Counted from the stretch's first letter, positions 8,595 to 17,547 are shown. The stretch is DNA of 64,000 nt from Burkholderia diffusa (GCF_001718315.1 NZ_CP013362.1:2790001-2854000); one strand, 5' to 3'. The notes: generated from the letters alone by a model not told the origin. Numbers and translations: made by a program.

Positions 8595-9347
8595 GTGTCT
8601 TCAAGACGCCTCTTCCGTCCGTTGCTTGCCGTTCTCCTGATCGGTGGCGCGGGCCTTATGAGCGCTGCCCAAGCGCAGACCAAGCCCACGGAGCAAGCGC
8701 ACGCCCAGCAGGCGCCGCTCAAGGCACCCGACACGATGGCCGAGCGCGTGCGCGGCTGTACCGCATGCCATGGCGTTCACGGCCAGGGCACGGACAACGA
8801 CTATTTCCCGCGGCTTGCAGGCAAGCCGGCCGAGTACCTGTACAACCAGCTCGTCAACTTCCGTGATGGCCGGCGCAAGTACCCGCCGATGAACTATCTG
8901 CTGACGTACCTGAACGACGATTACCTGAAGGAAATCGCCGAGCACTTCTCCGCCGAGCGCCCGCCGTACCCGACGCCGGCCAAGCCGACGCTGCCGGCTG
9001 CCACGCTCGCGCGCGGCAAGCAGCTCGTCACGCAAGGCGATCCGTCGCGCAAGCTGCCGGCCTGCGTGGCCTGCCACGGCGCGGGGCTGACCGGCATGCA
9101 GCCGGCGATCCCGGGCCTCGTCGGCCTGCACGCGGATTACCTGAGCGCACAGCTCGGCGCATGGCGCTCGGGCAACCGCCACGCGAAGGCACCGGATTGC
9201 ATGCATGAAATCGCGTCGAAGCTGTCGGACGAAGACGTGACGGCCGTGACCGCATGGCTCGCCGCGCAACCGGCGCCCGCCAACCCCGTGCCGGCCCCGG
9301 CGCGTTCGATGAAGACTCCGCTCGCCTGCGGCAGCGAACCGCAATAA
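8595..9347 (+). CDS. diheme c-type cytochrome (cytochrome c4-like)
   Basis: A periplasmic electron carrier of about 250 residues with a signal peptide (SRRLFRPLLAVLLIGGAGL then SAAQAQ) and two heme-binding sites, CTACH and CVACH, one in each half. This gives the two-domain layout of cytochrome c4. Each half also has a downstream Met that could be the sixth ligand. The GTG at 8595 is chosen because GGAG lies six bases before it; an ATG four codons upstream (8583) has no ribosome site but cannot be excluded. It lies 19 bases upstream of a triheme cytochrome, and the two are surely co-transcribed. The pair would pass electrons from a periplasmic or membrane donor towards an oxidase. Confidence 0.85.
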   Translation: MSSRRLFRPLLAVLLIGGAGLMSAAQAQTKPTEQAHAQQAPLKAPDTMAERVRGCTACHGVHGQGTDNDYFPRLAGKPAEYLYNQLVNFRDGRRKYPPMNYLLTYLNDDYLKEIAEHFSAERPPYPTPAKPTLPAATLARGKQLVTQGDPSRKLPACVACHGAGLTGMQPAIPGLVGLHADYLSAQLGAWRSGNRHAKAPDCMHEIASKLSDEDVTAVTAWLAAQPAPANPVPAPARSMKTPLACGSEPQ

Positions 9348-9366
9348 GGCAAGGGAGACAGACACA

Positions 9367-10665
9367 ATGAAACGCAAGTCCCTGTTTGCACTCTCGGCCG
9401 TCGCGATCGTCGCGGCTGCCGCCCTCGTGCCGGTCCTGTGGCCGGGCAACGACACGCTGCACGGCAACGCCGCCGTCGCGGCCACGCCGGCCGACCAGGC
9501 CGCGCTGATCAAGAAGGGCGAATACCTCGCGCGCGTCGGCGACTGTATCGCGTGCCACACCGTGCGCGGCGGCAAGTCGTTCGCGGGCGGCCTGCCGATG
9601 GCGACGCCGTTCGGCACGATGTACACGCCGAACATCACGCCGGACGACAAGGACGGCATCGGCAAGTGGACGTCGGACGACTTCTACCGCGCGATGCACA
9701 CCGGCCGTTCGAAAGATGGCAGCCTGCTCTACCCTGGCTTCCCGTTCGCGAGCTACACGAAGGTCACGCGCGCCGACTCGGACGCGATCTACGCGTACCT
9801 GCGTTCGGTCCCGCCGGTCTCGGTGCCGAGCCGTCCGCATGAACTGAAGTTCCCGTTCAACAACCGCAACCTGCTGATCGGCTGGCGCACGCTGTTCTTC
9901 AAGGAAGGCGAATACAAGCCGGATCCGACCAAGTCGGTCGAATGGAACCGCGGCGCGTACCTTGTCGAAGGCCTCGGCCACTGCTCGATGTGCCACACGT
10001 CGATCAACATGATGGGCGGCCCGGTGAATTCGGCGGCGTTCGCAGGCGGCCTGATCCCGCTGCAGAACTGGTATGCGCCGTCGCTGACGAACGACAAGGA
10101 ACTCGGCCTCGGCGACTGGCACGTGCAGGAGCTATCGGACCTGCTGCAGGCCGGCGTGTCGAACAAGGGCGCGGTGTTCGGCCCGATGGCCGACGTCGTG
10201 CACAACAGCCTGCAGTACATGAGCGACGAGGATACGCGCGCGATGTCGACGTACCTGAAGTCGATCCCGCAGAAGGCTGAAGCGCCGAAGAACATGCAGT
10301 ACGAGCCGTCGAAGCAATTCGGCAACGCGCTGTTCGACCAGGGCAAGAAGATCTACGCGGACAACTGCGCGACCTGCCACGCCGAAACCGGCGCGGGCAA
10401 GCCGCCGGCGTATCCGCCGCTCGCGGGCAACCATTCGATCGTGATGGAATCGGCGGTCAACCCGATCCGCATGGTGCTGAATGGCGGCTATCCGCCGAGC
10501 ACGTTCAAGAATCCGCGTCCGTACGGGATGCCGCCGTTCGCGCAGTCGCTGTCGAACCAGGAAGTCGCGGCGGTCGTCACGTATATCCGGATGTCGTGGG
10601 GCAACAACGGTACGCCGATCTCGCCGCAACAGGTGAGCGACCTGCGTTCCGCGCCGCTTGACTAA
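9367..10665 (+). CDS. triheme c-type cytochrome (dehydrogenase cytochrome subunit type)
   Basis: A 432-residue exported protein with an N-terminal signal or anchor helix (residues 5-25) and three heme sites: CIACH at 60, CSMCH at 206 and CATCH at 334. The three-domain layout matches the cytochrome subunits of membrane-bound alcohol, gluconate and sorbitol dehydrogenases. No flavin or PQQ dehydrogenase subunit is adjacent, so the electron donor is unknown. AAGGGAGAC precedes the ATG. It shares a transcript with the diheme cytochrome upstream and ends at a strong terminator. Confidence 0.85.
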   Translation: MKRKSLFALSAVAIVAAAALVPVLWPGNDTLHGNAAVAATPADQAALIKKGEYLARVGDCIACHTVRGGKSFAGGLPMATPFGTMYTPNITPDDKDGIGKWTSDDFYRAMHTGRSKDGSLLYPGFPFASYTKVTRADSDAIYAYLRSVPPVSVPSRPHELKFPFNNRNLLIGWRTLFFKEGEYKPDPTKSVEWNRGAYLVEGLGHCSMCHTSINMMGGPVNSAAFAGGLIPLQNWYAPSLTNDKELGLGDWHVQELSDLLQAGVSNKGAVFGPMADVVHNSLQYMSDEDTRAMSTYLKSIPQKAEAPKNMQYEPSKQFGNALFDQGKKIYADNCATCHAETGAGKPPAYPPLAGNHSIVMESAVNPIRMVLNGGYPPSTFKNPRPYGMPPFAQSLSNQEVAAVVTYIRMSWGNNGTPISPQQVSDLRSAPLD

Positions 10666-10684
10666 ATAACGCGCGACACACACG

Positions 10685-10727
10685 GGGGCGCGGCTGCGGG
10701 AAACCGCAGCCGCGCCCCTTTGCTTTT
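10685..10727 (+). terminator. strong intrinsic terminator after the cytochrome genes
   Basis: A perfect 15-bp GC-rich stem (10685-10699 with 10704-10718) with a GAAA tetraloop is followed by TTTGCTTTTT. This is the clearest Rho-independent terminator in the window. Confidence 0.9.
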
Positions 10728-10728
10728 T

Positions 10729-10766
10729 GCGACGCCGTTCCCCGCGCGGGCCGCGCGAGGCGTCGC
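10729..10766 (+). promoter_or_regulatory. leader hairpin upstream of rhlE
   Basis: GCGACGCC (10729-10736) pairs with GGCGTCGC (10759-10766), and the interior can also fold through CGCGCG repeats. It lies 27 bases before the helicase start codon. It may be a leader structure unwound by the helicase or at low temperature; that is a guess. Confidence 0.3.
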
Positions 10767-10793
10767 CGATCATAAAACTCAAGAGTGGTATCT

Positions 10794-12233
10794 ATGTCTT
10801 TCGAATCTCTCGGCTTGGCCGAACCGCTCGTCAAGGCGGTCAACGAGCTCGGCTACACGTCGCCGACTCCCATCCAGCAGCAGGCGATCCCCGCCGTCCT
10901 CGGCGGCGGCGACCTGCTCGCCGGAGCACAGACCGGCACCGGCAAGACCGCCGGCTTCACGCTGCCGATCCTGCAGCGCCTGCACACGTTCTACGCCGAA
11001 CATCGCGGCGCGAAGCGCGCGGTGCGCGCGCTGATCCTCACGCCGACGCGCGAACTCGCTGCCCAGGTCGAGGAAAGCGTGCGTGCATACAGCAAATACC
11101 TGAAGCTGCGCTCGACCGTGATGTTCGGCGGCGTCAGCATCAATCCGCAGATCGATGCGCTCAAGCGCGGCGTTGACATCGTCGTCGCGACGCCGGGGCG
11201 TCTGCTCGACCACATGCAGCAGAAGACGATCGACCTGTCGGATCTCGACATCCTCGTGCTCGACGAAGCCGACCGGATGCTCGACATGGGCTTCATCCAC
11301 GACATCAAGCGCGTGCTCGCGAAGCTGCCGCCGCAGCGCCAGAACCTGCTGTTCTCGGCCACCTTCTCCGACGAGATCAAGTCGCTCGCCGACAGCCTGC
11401 TCGATTCGCCGGCACTTATCGAGGTCGCGCGTCGCAACACCACCGCCGAAAGCGTCGCGCAGAAGATCCACCCGGTCGACCGCGACCGCAAGCGCGAACT
11501 GCTCACGCACCTGATCCGCGAACACAACTGGTTCCAGGTGCTCGTGTTCACACGCACCAAGCACGGCGCGAACCGGCTCGCGGAGCAGCTGACGAAGGAC
11601 GGCATCAGCGCGATGGCGATCCACGGCAACAAGAGCCAGTCGGCCCGCACGCGCGCGCTCGCGGAATTCAAGAACAGCACGCTGCAGGTGCTCGTCGCGA
11701 CCGACATCGCCGCGCGCGGGATCGACATCGACCAGCTGCCGCACGTCGTCAACTTCGACCTGCCGAACGTGCCGGAAGATTACGTGCACCGTATCGGCCG
11801 TACGGGCCGCGCGGGCGCGACGGGCGAAGCCGTGTCGCTCGTGTGCGTCGACGAGAAGCAGCTGCTGCGCGACATCGAGCGGTTGATCAAGCGCGAGATT
11901 CCGCAGGAAGTGATCGCGGGCTTCGAACCCGATCCGAACGCGAAGCCGGAACCGATCCAGCAACGCCGCGGGCAGCAACCGCGTGGCGGCCACGGCGGCG
12001 GCGGCAATCGCCAGCCTCGTGCGGGCGGCTCCGGTCAGCCGGCCGCGAAGCGCGACGGCAATGCGCAGCCGAAGGCCGCGAAGGCGGCCAAACCGCGTAC
12101 GGGCGGCGGCGCGAGCGGCAACGCCAGCGGCGGTGCCCGCCCGTCAGGCGGCAACGGCGCGCGTCCCGCGAACGGCAATGCCGCGCATGCGAACCGCAAC
12201 CGTTCGTCGCGCAGCGGCCAACGCGGTCACTGA
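10794..12233 (+). CDS. rhlE: DEAD-box ATP-dependent RNA helicase RhlE
   Basis: A 479-residue cytoplasmic RNA helicase. The N-terminal Q motif (FESLGL to [10 protein letters not shown]), Walker A AQTGTGKT (45-52), PTRELA, the DEAD box (157-160), SAT (188-190), ARGIDI and HRIGRTGR are all present in order. A low-complexity Gly/Arg/Asn/Ala tail begins near residue 395, as in RhlE proteins that act on ribosome assembly and RNA decay. The ATG at 10794 fits the conserved MSFESLGL start; an earlier frame start lacks a ribosome site. It is likely monocistronic: a terminator precedes it and a convergent gene overlaps its last seven bases. Confidence 0.92.
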   Translation: MSFESLGLAEPLVKAVNELGYTSPTPIQQQAIPAVLGGGDLLAGAQTGTGKTAGFTLPILQRLHTFYAEHRGAKRAVRALILTPTRELAAQVEESVRAYSKYLKLRSTVMFGGVSINPQIDALKRGVDIVVATPGRLLDHMQQKTIDLSDLDILVLDEADRMLDMGFIHDIKRVLAKLPPQRQNLLFSATFSDEIKSLADSLLDSPALIEVARRNTTAESVAQKIHPVDRDRKRELLTHLIREHNWFQVLVFTRTKHGANRLAEQLTKDGISAMAIHGNKSQSARTRALAEFKNSTLQVLVATDIAARGIDIDQLPHVVNFDLPNVPEDYVHRIGRTGRAGATGEAVSLVCVDEKQLLRDIERLIKREIPQEVIAGFEPDPNAKPEPIQQRRGQQPRGGHGGGGNRQPRAGGSGQPAAKRDGNAQPKAAKAAKPRTGGGASGNASGGARPSGGNGARPANGNAAHANRNRSSRSGQRGH

Positions 12234-12736
12234 AGCCGCGCGGCCGCGCGCCGCAGGTGCTCGACCTGGCGCTGCCAGCGCGCGAGCACCTCGGCGCGCA
12301 CCTGCCCTTCCAGCGCGAACGTGACACCCGTCGCGAGACGCGCATAGCCAACCCGCTGCGCATCGCCGTGTGCGATCGTCGCGGCGAACCCGGCCAGTCC
12401 GCCGAAGTCCCCTTCGAGCGGCTCGATCCTCAGTTGTGCCTGAAAAAATGCGCCGTCCGCGACGAGCGTCAACGCGGCCGCGCGCCGTTGCGCCAGCGCG
12501 CGCGCCGCGCGCGATTGCGGCCAGAGTGCGAACAGCAACGTGCGCGCGTCGCGTGCATGAATTTCGCCGACGCTGAGCAGCGTCGTGCGCAGCTGACCAT
12601 CGTCGGTCGCGACGATCAGCGATGCGGCGAAATCGGCATGGCGTTCGAGCGCGGTGCCGTCGAACAGCGCAACGACGGCCGGCGGCCACGCGTCGAACGT
12701 CCATTGTTCGAGCGCGTGGCGATGGGAATCGGTCAT
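12227..12736 (-). CDS. hypothetical protein, FMN split-barrel-like
   Basis: A 169-residue cytoplasmic protein with no signal peptide. The alternation of short strands ([40 protein letters not shown]) resembles the pyridoxamine-phosphate-oxidase-type FMN split barrel, but I cannot see decisive flavin-binding residues. The ATG at 12736 begins [12 protein letters not shown]; the ribosome site is weak. Its 3' end overlaps the rhlE stop by seven bases on the opposite strand. It lies 70 bases downstream of the ferritin-like gene on the same strand and may be co-transcribed with it. The coding call rests on codon bias and a compositionally normal protein; the function is uncertain. Confidence 0.65.
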   Translation of the reverse strand: MTDSHRHALEQWTFDAWPPAVVALFDGTALERHADFAASLIVATDDGQLRTTLLSVGEIHARDARTLLFALWPQSRAARALAQRRAAALTLVADGAFFQAQLRIEPLEGDFGGLAGFAATIAHGDAQRVGYARLATGVTFALEGQVRAEVLARWQRQVEHLRRAAARLQ

Positions 12737-12806
12737 GATGGCGGCCCCGGTGAAAAGCAGACGATGATGCCGAAGCATACGCGCGCCGCGGGGCCCGCGG
12801 TGACAC

Positions 12807-13634
12807 TCAGCGCATGAACACGTGCCGCGTGATCTTCGTCAGCGGATAGTGGACACTCGGCTGGATCTTCGCGGGGAGGTCGAGCGGTTTGAGCAGCATC
12901 TTCACGCACATGTCGGCCGACAGGTTGCGCCGCACGAGCGAGCTGATGCGCGCGGCGCGCTCGCGATTGTATTGATCGTCGCCGACCCGCTCCGGGTAGC
13001 GGATCGCGAATACGTGGCGCAGCGCGATCTCGGAATCCTCGTTCTTGATTTCCAGCACGCGGCGCATCAGCGCGCCGAGCACCGCGAGCCGGCCGTTGCC
13101 TTCGAGCTTGTTGTACTTCTTGAAGAACTTGAAGAAGTGCTTGTAGTGACGCACCTCGTCCGTGCGGATGTTGTCGGTGATTTCCTTCAGCACGGGCTCG
13201 TCCGAGCATTCGTTGATCGCGCGATAGAGCGTGGCCGTGCCCGTCTCGACGACGCAGCGCGCGACCATCTCGAGCGCGCGGGTCTTCTCGAACGCTTCGA
13301 CCGAGCACGTCTTCGAATATTCGGCGAAGAAATTCGCGAACGCGGTATCCCAGTCGAACTCGGGCCACACATGTGCGATGTACGCCTTCAGCGCGCGCCC
13401 GTGCTGCAGTTCCTCGTGCTCCCACGCATTGTTGAGCCACGCGGACACTTCCGGATCGTCGTTGAAGAATTCGCTCAGGTTGCTCGTGTAGAGATCCGAG
13501 CCGCTTTCGATGAACGACGACGCGCACAGCAACAGCAGCAGGTCCTCGTTCGCGGCCGCGCGCTGACGATCGATCCGGTTCAGGTCGATGTCCTCGATAC
13601 GCCACGGCATGACATGCGTCGTTTCAGTAGGCAT
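12807..13634 (-). CDS. ferritin-like diiron domain protein
   Basis: A 275-residue, mostly helical protein with two ExxH motifs, Glu75-Leu-Gln-His78 and Glu160-Val-Arg-His163, plus Glu43 and Glu130 on other helices. This is the carboxylate-histidine pattern of four-helix-bundle diiron oxidases and desaturases. It is larger than ferritin and lacks its cage-forming signature, so an oxidase- or desaturase-like role is more likely than iron storage; the substrate is unknown. The basic C-terminal 60 residues are extra to the bundle. GGGAG precedes the ATG at 13634. A near-palindrome upstream (13733-13748) may be an operator. Confidence 0.75.
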   Translation of the reverse strand: MPTETTHVMPWRIEDIDLNRIDRQRAAANEDLLLLLCASSFIESGSDLYTSNLSEFFNDDPEVSAWLNNAWEHEELQHGRALKAYIAHVWPEFDWDTAFANFFAEYSKTCSVEAFEKTRALEMVARCVVETGTATLYRAINECSDEPVLKEITDNIRTDEVRHYKHFFKFFKKYNKLEGNGRLAVLGALMRRVLEIKNEDSEIALRHVFAIRYPERVGDDQYNRERAARISSLVRRNLSADMCVKMLLKPLDLPAKIQPSVHYPLTKITRHVFMR

Positions 13635-13946
13635 GGTGGTGCGCTCCCAGTCGTCGCACGGCCGGCCGGCCCGATCTTCGGCACAGGCCCGGCGCGCCCG
13701 CAGGCGACGTTTTGCTTGCATTTTTAGTGAGTTGGTCCGGCCGAACCATCCTGGCATCTTAGCCGGACTTTTATGTTCGTGCTTCAGAGCACTGACCATA
13801 CCCGATGGGCGCAGTTCCGCCGCGTATGTTGCGGTTCGTTAGATGAGTTGTTCGAACCGGTTGCGCACGTTCGACGAGATGCGCCGCGCAAAGCAAAACG
13901 GGCGGCCCTCCGGCCGCCCGTCGAGCGCGACACTGGAAGCGTTCCG
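13635..13946. other. 312-bp intergenic region with terminator and near-palindrome
   Basis: It separates two minus-strand genes. The near-palindrome TGGTCCGG-CCGAACCA (13733-13748, one mismatch) lies about 100 bases upstream of the ferritin-like gene. The right part contains the terminator of the gamma-glutamyltransferase gene. No gene is seen. Confidence 0.5.
13887..13921 (-). terminator. intrinsic terminator of the gamma-glutamyltransferase gene
   Basis: ACGGGCGGCC (13898-13907) pairs with GGCCGCCCGT (13912-13921), a 10-bp stem with a four-base loop. On the minus strand it is followed by TTTTGCTTTGC. It lies 26 bases past the stop codon. Confidence 0.8.
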
Positions 13947-15587
13947 TCAGAAACCGGCCGCGAGACCGTCGCGACGGCCGTCGCTCGCGGCCACGTAGCC
14001 GCGCTCGGGATCGTCGCGGTCAAGGCGCCACACGAACTGCCCCGAGCCGAAATCCATGTAAGGATCGTCGATCGACTTGATCGTGTGACCGCGCGCGGCG
14101 AGCGCGTCGACCGTGTCGCGATTCATCGTCGATTCGACATCGAGCGTGAAGTCGCGATTGACCTTCCAGCGCGGCGCGTCGCACGCGGCCTGAGGCTGCT
14201 GCCGGTAGCCGAGCATTCGCACGACGGTCTGCAGATGGCCCTGCGGCTGCATGTCGCCGCCCATCACGCCGAAGCTCATCACGGCCTCGGTGCGGCCGTC
14301 GACATCCTCGGTGACGAACGCCGGAATGATCGTATGGAACGGCCGCTTGCCGCCCGCGACGACGTTCGGCGACGCCGGGTCCATCGAGAAGCCGTGCCCG
14401 CGGTTCTGCAACGCAATGCCCGTATCCGGCACGACGAGCCCCGAACCGAAACCCATGTAGTTCGACTGAATGAAGCTCACCATCATCCCGCGCTCGTCGG
14501 CCGCCGACAGATAGATCGTGCCGCCAGAATGTGGCCGGCCCGCAGCGAAGTGCGTCGCGCGTGCGCGATCGATCAGCTTCGCGCGTTCCGCGAGATACGC
14601 GTCGTCGAGCATCTGCGCGGGCGTCACGTCCATCGCGCGCGGATCGGCGACGTAGCGATAGACGTCCGCAAACGCGAGCTTCATCGCCTCGATCTGCAGG
14701 TGCTGCGAGTCGGCCGAATCGACCGGCCACTCGGCCACGCCCGCATGCTCGGCGATCCCGAGCGCGATCAGCGCGGCGATGCCCTGCCCGTTCGGCGGAT
14801 TCTCGTGAATGGTGTGCCGGCCGAAGCGCTTGCCGATCGGCTCGACCCATTCCGGCCGGTACGCGCGCAGGTCGGCCTCGGTCAGCGCGCCGCCGCCTTC
14901 GCGCGCGAATGCCGCGATCTGCCCGGCGAGCGCGCCCTCGTAGAACGCGCGCGGACCGTCGTTCGCGAGGGTGCGCAGCGTCCGCGCGTGATCCGGCAGG
15001 CACATGCGCTCGCCGACGAGCGGCGCGCGCCCGCGCGGCATGAAGGTGTCAGCGAAGCCCGGCAGCCCCTGCAGCTCGGGCACTGCGGCCGCCCACTTGT
15101 GCGCGACGATCGGCGACACCGAATAGCCGCGCTCGGCGATCTCGATCGCCGGCTCGAGCAGGTCCGCGAACGGCAGCGAACCGAACTTCGCGTGCAGCGC
15201 TTCCCAGCCCGCGATCACGCCCGGCACCGTGACGGTGTCCCAGCCGCGCGTCGGCTTGTTCGCGATGCCGCGCGCGTTTGCGCCGTGGCGCCGGCGGAAG
15301 TAGTCCGGGTTCCACGCAGCCGGCGCGACGCCCGACGCATTCAGCCCGGACAGCCGCTCACCGTCCCACACGAGCGCGAACGCATCGCCGCCGAGCCCGC
15401 ACGACACCGGCTCGACCACCGTGATCGCGGCGGCCGCGGCCAGCGCCGCATCGACGGCATTGCCGCCCTTCCACAGCATCCGCAGCCCGGCCTGCGCCGC
15501 GAGCGGGTGCGACGTCGACACGACGTTGCGCGCGAACACCGGAATGCGGGTCGTCGGATACGGGTTGTGCCAGTTGAAGCCAGTCAT
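13947..15587 (-). CDS. ggt: gamma-glutamyltransferase family protein
   Basis: A 546-residue N-terminal-nucleophile hydrolase precursor. The autocleavage site lies at SGGT, with Thr357 as the nucleophile that starts the small subunit, followed by the usual small-subunit motifs (NRGHGFSMDP, GGDMQPQGHLQ). Related enzymes cleave glutathione or gamma-glutamyl amides. I see no clear signal peptide (MTGFNWHNPYP), which favours a cytoplasmic YwrD-type enzyme over periplasmic Ggt; the substrate may differ from glutathione. GAGGTGG precedes the ATG at 15587. It is a single-gene unit with its own terminator. Confidence 0.88.
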   Translation of the reverse strand: MTGFNWHNPYPTTRIPVFARNVVSTSHPLAAQAGLRMLWKGGNAVDAALAAAAAITVVEPVSCGLGGDAFALVWDGERLSGLNASGVAPAAWNPDYFRRRHGANARGIANKPTRGWDTVTVPGVIAGWEALHAKFGSLPFADLLEPAIEIAERGYSVSPIVAHKWAAAVPELQGLPGFADTFMPRGRAPLVGERMCLPDHARTLRTLANDGPRAFYEGALAGQIAAFAREGGGALTEADLRAYRPEWVEPIGKRFGRHTIHENPPNGQGIAALIALGIAEHAGVAEWPVDSADSQHLQIEAMKLAFADVYRYVADPRAMDVTPAQMLDDAYLAERAKLIDRARATHFAAGRPHSGGTIYLSAADERGMMVSFIQSNYMGFGSGLVVPDTGIALQNRGHGFSMDPASPNVVAGGKRPFHTIIPAFVTEDVDGRTEAVMSFGVMGGDMQPQGHLQTVVRMLGYRQQPQAACDAPRWKVNRDFTLDVESTMNRDTVDALAARGHTIKSIDDPYMDFGSGQFVWRLDRDDPERGYVAASDGRRDGLAAGF

Positions 15588-15810
15588 CGGTTCCACCTCG
15601 TCGAAAGCTCAATGAACGCGCCAGACGCACGACCGGCGCGCGCGGACGGTCCGCCATTGCAGCGCGATCCGCGCGATCGCGCAAATTCATTTGTGACATG
15701 AATCCATGTACTTTCCGCATGAATTCCGGACGGTGATGCGCCGCAAGCCGGTCGAACGCCCTTCCCGCCCTTACAATAGCCGCTCCGCTTCACGACCTGA
15801 CCGCCGAGCC

Positions 15811-16590
15811 ATGACCCGAGATCCCCGCCTCACCCTCAACGCGCGCCAGCAGGAACTGCTCGAATGGGTGCAGCGCGACGGCTTCGTGACCGTCGACGAT
15901 CTCGCCGCCCACTTCGCGGTCACGCCGCAGACGATCCGCCGCGACGTGAACTGGCTCGCCGACCTGAACCTGCTGCGCCGCTACCACGGCGGCGCGAGCC
16001 TGCCGACCAGCTCGGAGAACGTGTCGTACACCGCGCGCCAGCGGATGTTCCACGACGAGAAGCGGCGCATTGCGGCGCTCGCCGCGTCGCACATCCCCGA
16101 CCAGGCATCGCTGTTCATCAATCTCGGCACGACGACCGAGGAAGTCGCCCGCGCGCTGAATCGCCATCACGGCCTGCACGTGATCACGAACAACCTGAAC
16201 GTCGCGTCGATGATGAGCGGCTACCCCGATTGCGAGGTGCTGATCACGGGCGGCATCGTGCGGCCGTGGGACAAGGGCATCGTCGGCGAACTCGCGATCG
16301 ACTTCATCCGCCAGTTCAAGGTCGACTACGCGATCATCGGCACGTCGGCGATCGAGGCCGACGGCACGCTGCGCGACTTCGACACGCGCGAGGTGCGCGT
16401 GGCGGAGGCGATCATGCAGCATGCGCGCACGGTCTATCTCGTCGCCGATCACTCGAAGGTCGGCCGCCCGGCGCTGGTGCGCCAGGGACACCTGAGCCAG
16501 GTGCATGCGCTCTTCACCGACAAGCCGCTGCCACCCGAGATGGCCGACGCGGTGGCGAACGCCGGCACCCAGGTGTACGTCGCGGAATGA
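15811..16590 (+). CDS. glpR: DeoR-family repressor of glycerol metabolism GlpR
   Basis: A 259-residue regulator with an N-terminal DeoR helix-turn-helix (residues 5-57; TVDDLAAHFAVTPQTIRRDV) and a sugar-phosphate sensing domain containing the NLGTTTEEVARAL and TNNLNVA signatures. GlpR represses glycerol uptake and catabolism genes and is released by glycerol-3-phosphate. glpD, glpK and glpF lie about 1.1 kb downstream on the same strand, which makes the assignment safe. The ATG at 15811 begins MTRDPRLTLNARQQ; the ribosome site is weak. The gene is separated from glpD by a small orphan gene and an opposite-strand lipoprotein gene, so it is transcribed separately. Confidence 0.92.
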   Translation: MTRDPRLTLNARQQELLEWVQRDGFVTVDDLAAHFAVTPQTIRRDVNWLADLNLLRRYHGGASLPTSSENVSYTARQRMFHDEKRRIAALAASHIPDQASLFINLGTTTEEVARALNRHHGLHVITNNLNVASMMSGYPDCEVLITGGIVRPWDKGIVGELAIDFIRQFKVDYAIIGTSAIEADGTLRDFDTREVRVAEAIMQHARTVYLVADHSKVGRPALVRQGHLSQVHALFTDKPLPPEMADAVANAGTQVYVAE

Positions 16591-16704
16591 TGCTTGCGTT
16601 GCTGCACCGCACCCAAAACTTCAAGTGAAATCAAGAAGTTGGCGCGCCGACTGAACCGCTTGCGGTACATCTGCCTGTCAAACTGAAAATTAACGGGGCA
16701 CGAT

Positions 16705-16733
16705 TTGTCGTTGCCCGCGCGTTCGACTAGACT
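16705..16733 (+). promoter_or_regulatory. sigma70-type promoter candidate for the 65-aa gene
   Basis: TTGTCG (16705-16710) and TAGACT (16728-16733) are separated by exactly 17 bases. Transcription would start near 16740, leaving a leader of about 150 bases before the small gene. Confidence 0.5.
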
Positions 16734-16820
16734 CCAGTTCCCCGGCCCGTTCGCCCGTTACGCCCGTGCCAAGGCGTGTGCGAATCCCAAGGCCGGCGAA
16801 TACAGCTTTCCCCCCAAGCC

Positions 16821-16836
16821 ATACCCCGTGGGGTAT
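16821..16836. promoter_or_regulatory. perfect 16-bp palindrome in the leader of the 65-aa gene
   Basis: ATACCCC-GT-GGGGTAT is a perfect inverted repeat with 7-bp arms, 57 bases before the start codon and downstream of the promoter candidate. It could be a repressor operator. The form ATACCCC...GGGGTAT recalls CsoR-type metal-sensor operators, but no such sensor is nearby. Confidence 0.4.
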
Positions 16837-16892
16837 CGCGCACCGGTGTTCGCGCCGGTCGCGCGGGCAGACCGATTGCCATGGAGAGAACG

Positions 16893-17090
16893 ATGCTGAG
16901 TCCGCATGAATTCGCCACGCTACTGCTTGTGAAGGACGCCCCTGACCAGGGCGACATGGATCGGGACGAACTCGACGCGCTGCTCGAACAGCAGCTCGTA
17001 CGGCTGGAAGGGCTGGGATCGGGACGCAAATACTGCGTGACCGAGACCGGCGACGCCGCACTGCGATCCATCAAATACCGCTATTCGTGA
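16893..17090 (+). CDS. hypothetical 65-residue protein, winged-helix-like
   Basis: A 65-residue soluble protein. The sequence MLSPHEFATLLLVKDAPD, then MDRDELDALLEQQLVRLE, then GRKYCVTETGDAALRSI has the helix-helix-strand rhythm of a minimal winged helix, with the final part like the wing of MarR/PadR-type domains. This is a visual impression, not a family match. The ATG at 16893 is preferred because GGAGAG lies about five bases upstream; that GGAGAG itself overlaps an in-frame ATG at 16881. It has its own promoter candidate and a leader with a perfect palindrome. It lies between glpR and glpD but shows no link to glycerol. Confidence 0.65.
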   Translation: MLSPHEFATLLLVKDAPDQGDMDRDELDALLEQQLVRLEGLGSGRKYCVTETGDAALRSIKYRYS

Positions 17091-17178
17091 AGCCCCGCTG
17101 TTCCTGACCTGAGCGCGCCGGCCGGATTTCCGGCCGCGCCGCTTTTCCGGTTTTCCCGCCTCCCGCAGCTTTTCCGCG

Positions 17179-17547
17179 TCAGCCGCCGCGCAGCGTCGGA
17201 TCGACCGCGGCCCGCCAGCTGACGGCCTGCGCGCGTGCGCCGTTGAAATACGCGATCCATCCGGCCCGCCCCGCCGCGTCGGGTGCCGCATAGTGCGCCG
17301 AAAGTTCGTTTACGAACGCGCAATAATTCGCCTGCGTCAGCCCGCGATACCGCTTCGCCACGTACGCGTCATACAGCGTCGAATAGACCGGCTGCGCGTC
17401 CGCGCCCCAGTCGCGCGCGGTGCCGCCGCACGACGTCTGCAGGTCGACGAACGACGGCGCGCGCCAGTTTCCGGCCAGCGGCGGCATACCGGCGCTGCAC
17501 CCTGCCAGAACGACGGCGCACGCACCGGCCCACATCCCAATACGCAT
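17179..17547 (-). CDS. putative lipoprotein
   Basis: A 122-residue protein with a lipoprotein signal peptide (MRIGMWAGACAVVLAGC; lipobox LAGC, so Cys17 would be lipidated). The mature part is about 106 residues, with two further cysteines (CGG and YCAF) that could form a disulfide in the periplasm, and many Ala, Tyr and Arg. No known domain is recognised. GAGGTG lies five bases before the ATG. It is opposite in direction to its neighbours glpR, the 65-aa gene and glpD, and is presumably transcribed alone. The lipoprotein call is strong; the function is unknown. Confidence 0.75.
   Translation of the reverse strand: MRIGMWAGACAVVLAGCSAGMPPLAGNWRAPSFVDLQTSCGGTARDWGADAQPVYSTLYDAYVAKRYRGLTQANYCAFVNELSAHYAAPDAAGRAGWIAYFNGARAQAVSWRAAVDPTLRGG

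Larger units (their letters stand above)
16591..16892. other. 302-bp intergenic region with promoter and palindrome
   Basis: It lies between glpR and the 65-aa orphan gene. It holds the promoter at 16705-16733 and the perfect palindrome at 16821-16836, both listed separately. The rest shows nothing recognisable. Confidence 0.5.

Noticed and set aside
13773..15701. A 642-codon plus-strand frame opposite the gamma-glutamyltransferase gene.
   Set aside because: It has no domain and an Arg/Ala/Val-rich composition; the minus strand encodes a complete enzyme with its nucleophile threonine.
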